Part shown: positions 6,972 to 16,249 of the stretch, piece after piece
Position numbering within the stretch: the stretch's first letter is position 1
Layout: every line of letters starts with the position of its first letter
Assembly: GCA_044357345.1 (NCBI GenBank)
Contig: JBIKPR010000025.1
Coordinates: 1 to 31,545, forward strand
Length of the DNA stretch: 31,545 nucleotides
Source of the DNA: JABMMZ01 sp044357345
Lineage (GTDB): Bacteria; Bacteroidota; Bacteroidia; NS11-12g; UBA955
Direction: 5' to 3'
The notes under the pieces: generated by a model
Database searches by the model: none
Told to the model about the DNA's origin: nothing
What the model saw: only the letters and a program-made list of their open reading frames with translations
Translations under genes and position numbers: made by a program

Positions 6972-9900
6972 CTATTGAATGGTATACCTCAGTTTTACCC
7001 CAAAATTGGTCAAAGCTGTCGGGAATGCGTTTGATGCATGTGGTTTAGAGGCACGACGTTCATAGTAAATATTCAAGTTCACATTCTTATTGACCATGTA
7101 ATTGATATTTGGCTGTATCATCACTACCCTTTGTCCACTTTGAATGGTATTTGAGTTCAAATCTACTTGTCTGATGACTGTAAAATTGTTCTGAATGCTA
7201 ATACGCATATCCATCAACAAATCATTTTCCAAGTATATTTTCTTGCCATTAACCTTGATTGGTATTTTAACCCCACTGGTCCTATAACTTAAGTTAAACG
7301 AAAAATCTTTGGAAGTTAGTTCTGTTAATATCGCATTGGGAACAGACAAGGATACATTTCTAGAACGGTTAATTTTAAATCCGCCTGTTATACCTGACTT
7401 GGTTGTAACATCTATACCAATCAATGGATTAAACTGCTCACGAATATTCACATTATTGATGTTATACTGACTCACCAAATCCTTGCCACCTTTTGCTGTA
7501 TCGTTCGGGTTGTAATACAAATTGCTGGTATATCCACCAATATTGTAGGTTCCTGAGTAACGGTGTTGCAAAGTAATATTGGTAAATATCTTACCCAATG
7601 CTTTAATCTTACTTAAACCATTGTAATTGATGTTCCAGTTTGGCAATGGAAGATTTCTAAATGGACTTAAAGAAACTTTAGATTGATTAACCCCAGTATA
7701 GGCCGCATAGAATGCAGGGATCAGGGTGTTCTGCGACTTAGCACCATAACCATAATAGTACTTACCTCCATTGGTCTTATCAATGTCCTTAAGAAATACC
7801 CTGCCGTCTGCACTAGCTTGTCGTTGCGAAACCACAAATCTGAAATTCTCAAAATCTTGATAATTTGCGCTGGTCCAATTGTTTTTCGCACTTGCTTTGT
7901 CATTGGCTGTTTGAATAAATATCCCGGTCATGGTAAAGTTCCCAGTCTCTCTTAATGACAAATCCCTCCACTGTCCTGCGACATTTTTATACTCTCCAGT
8001 TGTATCGTATCTAAACAAAGTTTGCAAAGTATTCGAACGGCTCAAATTAAAATTCATTTGAATCCTAAAATCCTTCATAGGTTCTAAAGTTGCGCTACCT
8101 TGAATGGTTTTGATGTGGTTTTGAGAATAAAAATTATTGACACGGACATCGTTTGTTAGTGCGCCCATTTGTGCTAAATTGTACCGTATGTCTTCATTCT
8201 GACTACCAAGTATAAAAGGTATTCCTGGCACTGAATGCGCAAAGTTTTGACCAAAATAGTCAATTTGGTGGACGAATCCTGGCAACACGATACCATCTCT
8301 CAAAGTATAATTGATATTGGCATTTCTCACCATCATTAAAGCTCTTAAGAATCCAGTGCCAAATGATTGTTTTTCTTTCTTGTTTTTCTCAGTTGCAGCA
8401 GAGCCTTTTTCTTCGGCAGCTGGTGTCGCTGATTTTGCTTTTTTGTTTCCTTGATTGATGCGGCGCAAAAATGGAATTTTGTTGTAGAGGGAAACAAAAT
8501 TAAACTGTGTATTCAAAGTTAACTCTCGGCTGTTCTGAATGGTATTCCCTAAGGTTGAATAAGCTGGTGGTGCCTGGGTCCATCCATAATTTGCTCCGTA
8601 TCTCGCTGTTGAAGTTATCCAATTTAAAATACCAACTTTATCAAATGGCAAAGAGTAGTTGAAATTCGCAATTTGGTTAAAGTCCCTCATCCTACCTAAA
8701 GCCCAGAAGTCGTTGCGCACAGAGTCTCTTTTTTCTTCGGTATTCAATTGCCCAAATGGTTCTTGAATACGTGAGTTAACCGTGGCAGAGTAGTCTAATT
8801 TTAAATTTTTAGTGATTGGGTAATTGACATTGTAAACCCTTTGTATTGTGAAATTTTTATCAAACAAACGCGGCGTTAACTGTTTAAACAAATCATTGTT
8901 TCTTGCCAACATTTCAGAATAGTAACGGTCGACATCCATTCGGATTGAAATATTTTGCGGAAGTGCGCGCACATTAAAATCTCTAATAAAAGCCAAATGT
9001 TTGCTCTTGATAAATTTAAATGGCTCCCAAGGTTTTGATTTTGGACTGTACATGTAACCCAAGCTGCCATGGTATGTCTTGCTGTATTGTTGCTCAACTT
9101 GAATGTTGCGCTTTTGCAAATAAATATACGAATACGTCAAATTGAAATTGGAAATACTCCATGGCATAACCTTTCCTGTTCCTGTTTGGTTCTTTCTAAC
9201 ATTGGTAAAGTTTACGCTATATCTCGTGTTGTAATCCTCCGCATTGCGCAAGACCTGCTTCTTTTGGTCATCAGGCAAACGCTCTACTGAAGTCTTTAAT
9301 TCTATATCTGGATTCAGAGGATTGAATTTAGGTCTTACAATTGTTCCACTGTATCCAATGAACATCGGTATGTTATAACCTGACTTTTGAGGGAAGAATT
9401 TTCCTAATTCAAAACTTGATGCCAAGTCAAATTGATAATTGTCTGCCAAATTTCTTTCATTAAGTCTTTTATCAATACCGCCAAAACCAACAGTCGAAAT
9501 ATTTCCAGAGGCTGATAAGGTTGCAAAATCTGCCATTTGGGCAACCACTCTGCTTGTTGCAGCCCAACCACCCTTGTTGGTAATGTCTGTAACGCGCAAT
9601 TCGTTAAACCAAACCTCGCCACATTTTGCTTGGTCGGTATTGTTTCTAACCCCTAGCATAATGGTCCGCACATTACTCAAATCGGGCAAGCCTAATACTG
9701 TAATCTTATGGCCTTTGTCGTTGTAATAAAAGAAAGGTCTTGTTAATTGCACATTGCTTTCACTCCTTTTGTTTTTGGCATTGAACAAATCGGACAATTC
9801 GAAATCAAATGCGTTTTCAGATTTCCAAATTTGGTCTCGTGAAATGGTTCCATCAGGCGTAATTTTTAATGGAATTTCATACTCATAGTAGTTTCCTACC

Positions 9901-12900
9901 AAATCGGTTCCCAAACGGATAAATGCAGAAATATCACCGTCTTTCAAATCGGCACCTTCAGCATGCACAAACATTTTTAAGTTTTTGTAGTTACGGATAT
10001 CGAAGTTAGATGTTTTATAAGCGCCTCTTGAATCACCCGGTTTCAAATTACAAACTCTAAGTGATAAGGACTGTTCATTTTGTGCAACAACATTTTGAGA
10101 AGCTGGGTCACGCACCCTATCTATCCCTGGAGGTTCAACATATTGAACTGGTTGGCGTTTGCCGTTTTCTTCAATATTAACGGTAGAAACTACAAAAGTT
10201 GTATTGTCTGTAGGATCTAAAGGAACTACTGCACCTGGCTTGGTAAGTGAATTCAAATAACGTCTCCAATCGGCGCGAACCAATTGCATTTGAGCAAACC
10301 TCAAAGTGGTACTGTCCGAAAACCCTTTCATGTACATACGCATGAAACGAATCGATTTGAAGTCAGATATATTACCAACAGCTTTGGTGTATTCCCTTAC
10401 AGGAATTTTAATTTGAATCCATCTAACTTTTTCTTTTTTACCATTCTTTAAAGTCTTTTCTATTTCAGAAATATCGGTAACAAATCCTTTTCCAATCTCA
10501 AGGTCTTGAGGACTTAAACTAATTTCATAATTGAAATAGTCCTCCGTTTGGTTCATGGTAAAATCGCTGTTGATGTCTTCGTTATCTGGAATGGTAGACG
10601 CACTTTTTGGCGTGCCATCATCTAATTTATCTAAAGTAGAATTGCCTTGCAAACTGTTGTAGGCCTTATACCTTGAAACCACTGATGCTTTAACATCATT
10701 GTATTCTGGACTTCTATTGTGTTTATAGTTGTCGTTTGAGGGATCATTCAATGCTTTTAAATAAATGTCTGAATTTGCACCAAACAATGACTGTAAATTG
10801 CTTAAGTATTGGGCATAAAAACTGCGTTCGTCGTCGTCGTTCATGCCATCCAAACCAACGTCTTGGAATGGTCTAGCAGCTGGTTCATTGTCGAAGGCAC
10901 TGTTTAATTGTGGCAATACTGGCACGCGACCAAAACTAGAAGTATCCAAATCGTCCAATTTGCCTTGAGGATTAAATCCATTTTCAAAAACCTTACGCCT
11001 ATCAGGCAAAATATCCTCACTCACGTTACCAAGATCAATGTACAATTTTCCTTTGTTCGTTGTATTCTGATCGTATATGAATGGATCCATCATCCATATT
11101 TCTATGTAATCGATGTTAGCAGCTTCGAAGTCATTGCTCTCTATTCTGCGCATAATTCCACCCCAAGCTTTAACGGGTTCTTTAAAGAATCCGTTGCTGG
11201 TAAAGTCGTTGCTCGCATTGTAGTTATACTGACCTCTTTCTTTAGGATAAAATGCTAGGTCTAGGGTTGGTAAAATATTGGGTGCACCTTGTTGGATTTG
11301 CTTGTTAGGAAAAACCTCATTGACAGAAATCTCACGCATGAAATGGTTGCTCTGCATTTCTACATCGGTGGCAATATGCTCTGGTGTGTACTTATCTTTT
11401 CTGTAAAAAGTAGGGTCAATATTATACCAAGCAATTTTACCTCTGAAGTTCCCCCATGACTTTTTATCTGTTGCTGACAAATCCCATTCGGGGAATAAGA
11501 CCGGCTGGTACTGAGGCAAACTTGCCAATTTCCAACTTGAAACCAATCTTAAATCGAAGGTCGTTTCTGCACCTTCAAAATCGTCCAAATAACTTACGCC
11601 TCTGGTTTTGTTTTGTCCACGTGCTTGTCCTGGAAATATACGTGCATACTCCCACTGACTGCTCAAACGGCTTTCTGCTTTGGTTTGAATAAATGGCAAA
11701 CGGTCAACCAATTTGGTTAAAAACAAGGATGGCGTTGAATAGCTGCCATCAAAACCGATTATGGTATTTAGCAAAGGTTCATCACCAATATTGGTCTTAG
11801 GCGTTAAAGCCCTTTCGTACATATGGAGAATGGTTCCACCTAAAATCAACTTCTTACTTGCAGCGTAATCAAAACGTGCACCCAACAAAGTTTTTTGTTG
11901 GATATTAAACATGCTGTTGCTTTCAGCTGAAACTTTTATAACCGCTCCAGATTGCAATATACCTTGGTTGATAATGCTCACTTTACCGGCATTGTAATCA
12001 ACAATAAAATCGACATTCTCAGTCAACTTAGTTCCGTTGGCTGTAACAACCACAGAACCTTGAGGAACATTTAATGCATTTAGCGAAATTTCATTGGAGC
12101 TTGTTCCTTTATAACTTCCTTTTAAGAAAAACTTATTGTGCGTTACATCTTGCTCAGCCAACCATTTGGTGCTATCATACAAGGCATCGTAAACATATTT
12201 GTTGGCAACCAATGAGTCGCCATTAAATTTACGCCTTAAATGGTTGCCGAAAGGCTCTCTAACAGGAAAGATTACTCGGCCATTTTTCGACTGAAAGGTA
12301 ATGTCTTCTATGGCATCGAATACGCCGTCAGGCTTTGCTTCACCTTGTCTGTTGATGCGGTCCATATTCATTACGCGAATCAAAGGAGTTCCACCACTTA
12401 ATTCGGAATAAGCATTTACAGGCATGTAGTTCAAATCTGCTCCCGATGGGTCATCGTTATAAATAACATTAAAGTTAAGATCGTTTGGATTGATGTTAAA
12501 AGAACCCAAAGAGTAAATATTTTTCATCATCAATTCCCACATTGGAATTTTTGTTCTGATAATGTTATTCTTCAACATTTTAACCAACAAAACTTTTGAA
12601 TCTTCTCTTGTGCTGGAAATTTCAGATGCAAATTCCCCTACCTTATATGGTATTCCATTATAGGTGTATTCAAATGCAACACCTAAAATTTCGTCATTGT
12701 TTAATGCTGTGTTTAAAGATATATAACCAAGTTTTTGGTTGACTGTAAAATCATTTTCACCCAATTGCTTTGCATAAGTGAGCAATTCGTAATCGAAACC
12801 TTGTTTCAAATTCGGGAAATTCGCATTTAATGCATCAATGGATGTTTTTGATTGTCTTATTAGATCCTTTGCTGCGGCATTGGTCAAATCGGAGTACTGA

Positions 12901-14222
12901 CTATTTGAGAAATTATCTGCAACAGGATTTGGAGACCCATTTAACAAAGTCTTGTTGTAAGGTGTTTTTTCGCCGATATCCATTAAAGCCAATACATCAC
13001 GGGTATTGTCATAGCTACCGCCACGGTTTGTAACCCATACCTCAACACGGTTGATAACAATGTTAGAATTAATTAATGGCAAAGTAGACATAGCACCATC
13101 AAATTGATTTTTGAAAAATTCAGACAAGAAATAGTGTCTGTTTTGGTCGTAGTTATGGGCTTGAATGTTGAAGTTTGTTATCTGAGCACCACCATTAACG
13201 GTTGTTTCTGTGCGTTGACCTTTGTTTTGCGTTGCAATAACCGTCATTTTCAATTTACCAAACTGCCAAGATGTTTTAATACCAAACAATGATTGACCCG
13301 CTTGAATTAAACTTCCGTTTAAAGGTAGACTAACATTTCCCAACTCAACAGCCTTTAACATTTGGTCTTCTTTCCCTACCCAATTTAATTTGGTTTGGTT
13401 GTCAAAATCGAACGTTGCATCCGTATCATATTTAATGCCCAAGTTAAGGGCATTTCCAATTTTACCTTGAACGTTCAATTGAATTTTTTGATCAAAATCA
13501 AATTGCCCTGTTCTTTGCATACGGGCGCTATACATAGGGTTTCTAACCGTGTTAAAAATACCTCCAAAAGTCAATTCAGCTGATCCACTTGGTTGAATAT
13601 CGATTAGGCCGCCTCTAAATAATTTGTCTAATACCTCAGGTGTTTTTACAAGTGTTGGCGATTTATTGTTGTTGAATCCACTTTGACCGGCATTACTTTT
13701 AGATTTTTGATCAAAATAACGTTTGCGTTCCTCTTTTGCACTTTCCGCCATGTATTCATCGCGGGACATGGTCCTTAATAAGGTTTTCTTTCCTGCTACC
13801 TCCTTGTATTCTTCATACATTTTAGTTTCAGTGTTATACTCCACATAGGTTTTCACCGATGGGTCGTTTAAATCAATATTGTTTTTGTATTTTGAATCCT
13901 CTCTGCCTTTATTGTCCTTAACGGGATACAATAAATCGTCTTTTTTACTGCTATCCTTGCCTGTCTTTTTAGATTTTGTAGAATCAGCTGGAGAAGTATA
14001 AACCCCATTTAATGCCATTTCACTTTCAGATTCAGTGTTTTCTAAACCAAATTCCTCAGCTATACTTTCTATTGAAAGCGCCAAAACTGGAGGTATTTCC
14101 ATCCATGCTGAAGCCGTGTGTGAAAGCGTGATTAATGGCAATCCAGCAATACTGAACAATAACCACAACCCTCCCTTTGACCAAAGCTTATTTAAAGACT
14201 GCGTTGATTTCACAAATAACAA
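6972..14222 (-). CDS. sprA: SprA, outer-membrane translocon of the type IX secretion system
   Basis: 2416 residues, close to Flavobacterium SprA (about 2400) and Porphyromonas Sov (about 2500). SprA is a very large single-chain outer-membrane barrel through which T9SS cargo leaves the cell and which gliding motility needs. Visible SprA features are a signal peptide (hydrophobic to about residue 40), a charged Lys/Asp linker, the conserved block around PEVLDKLFRGGLIDIQPSG (near 190) with its TFGGIFNTVRNPMYSARM continuation, two long SprA_N-type regions and aromatic-rich barrel strands to a C-terminal aromatic/charged end. A Lys/Glu/Ala-rich insert lies near 1920-1950. No ATG precedes the signal peptide, so the start is TTG at 14222 or GTG at 14213. 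A -7 box lies at 14240-14247. A likely substrate gene is immediately downstream. Confidence 0.96.
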   Translation of the reverse strand: MLFVKSTQSLNKLWSKGGLWLLFSIAGLPLITLSHTASAWMEIPPVLALSIESIAEEFGLENTESESEMALNGVYTSPADSTKSKKTGKDSSKKDDLLYPVKDNKGREDSKYKNNIDLNDPSVKTYVEYNTETKMYEEYKEVAGKKTLLRTMSRDEYMAESAKEERKRYFDQKSKSNAGQSGFNNNKSPTLVKTPEVLDKLFRGGLIDIQPSGSAELTFGGIFNTVRNPMYSARMQRTGQFDFDQKIQLNVQGKIGNALNLGIKYDTDATFDFDNQTKLNWVGKEDQMLKAVELGNVSLPLNGSLIQAGQSLFGIKTSWQFGKLKMTVIATQNKGQRTETTVNGGAQITNFNIQAHNYDQNRHYFLSEFFKNQFDGAMSTLPLINSNIVINRVEVWVTNRGGSYDNTRDVLALMDIGEKTPYNKTLLNGSPNPVADNFSNSQYSDLTNAAAKDLIRQSKTSIDALNANFPNLKQGFDYELLTYAKQLGENDFTVNQKLGYISLNTALNNDEILGVAFEYTYNGIPYKVGEFASEISSTREDSKVLLVKMLKNNIIRTKIPMWELMMKNIYSLGSFNINPNDLNFNVIYNDDPSGADLNYMPVNAYSELSGGTPLIRVMNMDRINRQGEAKPDGVFDAIEDITFQSKNGRVIFPVREPFGNHLRRKFNGDSLVANKYVYDALYDSTKWLAEQDVTHNKFFLKGSYKGTSSNEISLNALNVPQGSVVVTANGTKLTENVDFIVDYNAGKVSIINQGILQSGAVIKVSAESNSMFNIQQKTLLGARFDYAASKKLILGGTILHMYERALTPKTNIGDEPLLNTIIGFDGSYSTPSLFLTKLVDRLPFIQTKAESRLSSQWEYARIFPGQARGQNKTRGVSYLDDFEGAETTFDLRLVSSWKLASLPQYQPVLFPEWDLSATDKKSWGNFRGKIAWYNIDPTFYRKDKYTPEHIATDVEMQSNHFMREISVNEVFPNKQIQQGAPNILPTLDLAFYPKERGQYNYNASNDFTSNGFFKEPVKAWGGIMRRIESNDFEAANIDYIEIWMMDPFIYDQNTTNKGKLYIDLGNVSEDILPDRRKVFENGFNPQGKLDDLDTSSFGRVPVLPQLNSAFDNEPAARPFQDVGLDGMNDDDERSFYAQYLSNLQSLFGANSDIYLKALNDPSNDNYKHNRSPEYNDVKASVVSRYKAYNSLQGNSTLDKLDDGTPKSASTIPDNEDINSDFTMNQTEDYFNYEISLSPQDLEIGKGFVTDISEIEKTLKNGKKEKVRWIQIKIPVREYTKAVGNISDFKSIRFMRMYMKGFSDSTTLRFAQMQLVRADWRRYLNSLTKPGAVVPLDPTDNTTFVVSTVNIEENGKRQPVQYVEPPGIDRVRDPASQNVVAQNEQSLSLRVCNLKPGDSRGAYKTSNFDIRNYKNLKMFVHAEGADLKDGDISAFIRLGTDLVGNYYEYEIPLKITPDGTISRDQIWKSENAFDFELSDLFNAKNKRSESNVQLTRPFFYYNDKGHKITVLGLPDLSNVRTIMLGVRNNTDQAKCGEVWFNELRVTDITNKGGWAATSRVVAQMADFATLSASGNISTVGFGGIDKRLNERNLADNYQFDLASSFELGKFFPQKSGYNIPMFIGYSGTIVRPKFNPLNPDIELKTSVERLPDDQKKQVLRNAEDYNTRYSVNFTNVRKNQTGTGKVMPWSISNFNLTYSYIYLQKRNIQVEQQYSKTYHGSLGYMYSPKSKPWEPFKFIKSKHLAFIRDFNVRALPQNISIRMDVDRYYSEMLARNNDLFKQLTPRLFDKNFTIQRVYNVNYPITKNLKLDYSATVNSRIQEPFGQLNTEEKRDSVRNDFWALGRMRDFNQIANFNYSLPFDKVGILNWITSTARYGANYGWTQAPPAYSTLGNTIQNSRELTLNTQFNFVSLYNKIPFLRRINQGNKKAKSATPAAEEKGSAATEKNKKEKQSFGTGFLRALMMVRNANINYTLRDGIVLPGFVHQIDYFGQNFAHSVPGIPFILGSQNEDIRYNLAQMGALTNDVRVNNFYSQNHIKTIQGSATLEPMKDFRIQMNFNLSRSNTLQTLFRYDTTGEYKNVAGQWRDLSLRETGNFTMTGIFIQTANDKASAKNNWTSANYQDFENFRFVVSQRQASADGRVFLKDIDKTNGGKYYYGYGAKSQNTLIPAFYAAYTGVNQSKVSLSPFRNLPLPNWNINYNGLSKIKALGKIFTNITLQHRYSGTYNIGGYTSNLYYNPNDTAKGGKDLVSQYNINNVNIREQFNPLIGIDVTTKSGITGGFKINRSRNVSLSVPNAILTELTSKDFSFNLSYRTSGVKIPIKVNGKKIYLENDLLMDMRISIQNNFTVIRQVDLNSNTIQSGQRVVMIQPNINYMVNKNVNLNIYYERRASKPHASNAFPTALTNFGVKLRYTIQ

Positions 14223-14239
14223 TAAGTACTAAATTTTAT

Positions 14240-14247
14240 CAAAAATA
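14240..14247 (-). promoter_or_regulatory. -7 box upstream of sprA
   Basis: On the minus strand TATTTTTG (14247-14240) matches TAnnTTTG, 17 bases before the TTG at 14222. No clear TTTG -33 element is seen. It faces away from the box at 14382-14389 in a 177-bp divergent region. Confidence 0.45.
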
Positions 14248-14381
14248 AGTTAATTGGTAGCGTCTTTTCTATAGGCTTTTGAGGGTATTAAAGTGCGAAT
14301 ATAACGAAGTTCTTTAAAAAAAATTGCGGTTTGAAAAATTTTATGACCTTAAATTTACAATTAAGCAATATGATTTTCTAT

Positions 14382-14389
14382 TATTTTTG
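14382..14389 (+). promoter_or_regulatory. -7 box of the PagL-like gene, short leader
   Basis: TATTTTTG matches TAnnTTTG and ends ten bases before the ATG at 14400. This supports that start over the in-frame TTG at 14331, which lies upstream of the box. Confidence 0.5.
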
Positions 14390-14399
14390 CAAGGTGTCG

Positions 14400-15506
14400 A
14401 TGAAACGTCTACTTTTTACATTTGGCTTTTTACCTATGATATTAAATGCCCAAAAATATCAAGGTATCCAAGTCAATCTTTTACCAGGTTTTCTGATTGC
14501 CCATAGAGAATACATGGCCAATATGGAAGCCCACTCATTCGGCTTGGAACTTAATTATAGCAGCAACTATACAGGCTGGTCGCAAGCTGACCAAGGGTAT
14601 AAAAATTTGCTTTGGGGCACAGGCCTCACCTATTTTAACATGGGGAACCGCAATCTTAATGGCAATGTATTGGCTTGGCATATTCACGTTGAGGCCAATC
14701 TTAAAAAACGCGAAAAATTTCAAGCGGCACTTAAATTTGGTTCCGGTATTGGCTACCTCGACCGTCCCTATAATTTAGAAACAAACAAAAAGAATAAAGC
14801 AATAGGGTCTAAGCTTAATGGGAATATGCAGATAATGTACAAAGCCTATTTCGATTTAAACAAAAAAACATCTTTGGTCTTGGGTGCTGGCGTTACCCAT
14901 TACAGCAATGGAAATTTTAAACGCCCCAACCTCGGCATCAATATGCTGCACATGAATTTTGGTCTATTGCGAAAAATCAAATTTATTGACGACAAGAAAT
15001 CTAAAAATCTTAAAACTCTTTTTCCTAGCTCGGGATTTGAAATCATGGCCGGCTACGCCCGCAAACAAATAGCCGTTGCCGACACCCGTTTTTTTAACGT
15101 CTATTCTACTAGCATCATATATTACTTCCGACACAACAACAATAGAAATTGGCGCATGGGAACGGAAGTCTTTTTTGATAAAACTTATCCTTATACCCTA
15201 TTCAACGAGGCTTCATTAAAAGGTGTAAAAGCCAAAGACATTACTGAGCTTGCTATTAAAGTTGGGCATGAATTTATGTTTGGTCGCTTGGCAATTGTAA
15301 CCGATTTGGGTACCTACCTATACCGCCCCAACGATTACAAAAAACGCGTCTATTTTGCCATTGGATTTAACTATTGCCTCGGCAAAGGTATTGTTGCCCA
15401 AACCCGTTTGAAATCGCACATGGCGGTAGCCGATTATTTTTACTGGGGTGCCGCTTACCGATTTAATCCATTTAAAAACCTAGTTCCATTGCCTTATAAA
15501 TATTAA
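14400..15506 (+). CDS. PagL-like lipid A 3-O-deacylase / acyloxyacyl hydrolase family
   Basis: 368 residues from the ATG. A signal peptide ends near residue 17 (ILNAQ). The rest has the alternating aromatic pattern of an outer-membrane barrel. The segment THYSNGNFKRPNLGIN (166-181) matches the PagL active-site strand, where His and Ser (here H167 and S169) act with a Glu to remove an acyl chain from lipid A; the PNLGIN continuation is also typical of the family. The protein is about twice the length of Pseudomonas PagL, with an extra C-terminal barrel-like half, as in many Bacteroidota homologues. It is divergent from sprA and is followed after two bases by a DUF2807 lipoprotein, so the two are cotranscribed. 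Deacylase activity is inferred from the motif. Confidence 0.75.
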   Translation: MKRLLFTFGFLPMILNAQKYQGIQVNLLPGFLIAHREYMANMEAHSFGLELNYSSNYTGWSQADQGYKNLLWGTGLTYFNMGNRNLNGNVLAWHIHVEANLKKREKFQAALKFGSGIGYLDRPYNLETNKKNKAIGSKLNGNMQIMYKAYFDLNKKTSLVLGAGVTHYSNGNFKRPNLGINMLHMNFGLLRKIKFIDDKKSKNLKTLFPSSGFEIMAGYARKQIAVADTRFFNVYSTSIIYYFRHNNNRNWRMGTEVFFDKTYPYTLFNEASLKGVKAKDITELAIKVGHEFMFGRLAIVTDLGTYLYRPNDYKKRVYFAIGFNYCLGKGIVAQTRLKSHMAVADYFYWGAAYRFNPFKNLVPLPYKY

Positions 15507-15508
15507 AA

Positions 15509-16249
15509 ATGAAAAAACTAAACGTATACTTTACACTTTTCGTTTTTAGTTTGTTTTTTTCAAACTGCAAACATGCCGATGACTTGGTAACTTCATATGG
15601 TGATGAAACTACTGAGACCAGAAAGGTAGAAAGTTTTGATAAAATTTTAGCTGGCGAAAAATTTGATATTGAATTGGTTCAAGATTCAGCCAAAGCTGGA
15701 ACCATAGAAATGACCGCAGGATCAAATGTCATAAAAGGATATACCAGCAAAGTGAGCAATGGCGAATTAATTATTGCCAATGACAACAAATACAATTGGG
15801 TACGTAAACTGCAAGTGCGACAAAAGGTTGTGGTGTACTTTGAAACCTTGAATAAGATTCAAATTAATGGTTCTGCTAAATTTACTTGCCGTGATACCTT
15901 GAGCAATAAAAACACTTTAGAGATAAACCATGGAGGTTTGGAAGATGCCAATCTGCTAGTTAAAGGTGATTATGTGTTTGTAAATTGCACCAATACTGGG
16001 GGTGTTAACCTTACTGGCCGTTGTTTTTTGTTTTCCGCTTCAGTTGATGATATCAGTTTTGTGAATGCCTTTAATTTGAATGCTGAAAAAACCTATATCA
16101 GCAGTTTTAGCAAAGATGACAGTTATATTTTCGGGAGAAACATTGTAGACATCAAACTATGGGGCACCGGAAATATCCATTACAAAGACAGCAGCAATAC
16201 AACTGTAAAAATTATTGACACTGGCGAAGGCCAAGTAATAAAGGACTAG
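15509..16249 (+). CDS. Head-GIN / DUF2807 putative surface lipoprotein
   Basis: 246 residues. A short leader ends in FFSNC (Cys20), a good lipobox. The rest is the DUF2807 right-handed beta-helix seen across Bacteroidota: the entry motif VESFDKILAGEKFDIELVQ is followed by short repeated strands with N/G turns (INGSAKF, EINHGG, VNCTNTGG, IKLWGTGNIHY). Family members are described as possible adhesins or auto-transporter-like proteins, but no biochemical role is established. The ATG lies two bases after the stop of the PagL-like gene. Its stop overlaps the stop of the convergent GT87 gene: CTAG at 16246-16249 serves both, and there is no visible terminator between them. Confidence 0.8.
   Translation: MKKLNVYFTLFVFSLFFSNCKHADDLVTSYGDETTETRKVESFDKILAGEKFDIELVQDSAKAGTIEMTAGSNVIKGYTSKVSNGELIIANDNKYNWVRKLQVRQKVVVYFETLNKIQINGSAKFTCRDTLSNKNTLEINHGGLEDANLLVKGDYVFVNCTNTGGVNLTGRCFLFSASVDDISFVNAFNLNAEKTYISSFSKDDSYIFGRNIVDIKLWGTGNIHYKDSSNTTVKIIDTGEGQVIKD

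Noticed and set aside
10908..11258. 116-codon open frame opposite sprA, and similar antisense frames at 20605-20961, 9439-9726 and 7683-7955
   Set aside because: They lie entirely within strongly conserved genes on the other strand, have no recognisable domain and no -7 box, and look like shadow frames.
14331..14399. Longer N-terminus for the PagL-like protein from the TTG at 14331
   Set aside because: The -7 box at 14382-14389 lies inside that extension, and the signal peptide begins at the ATG at 14400.
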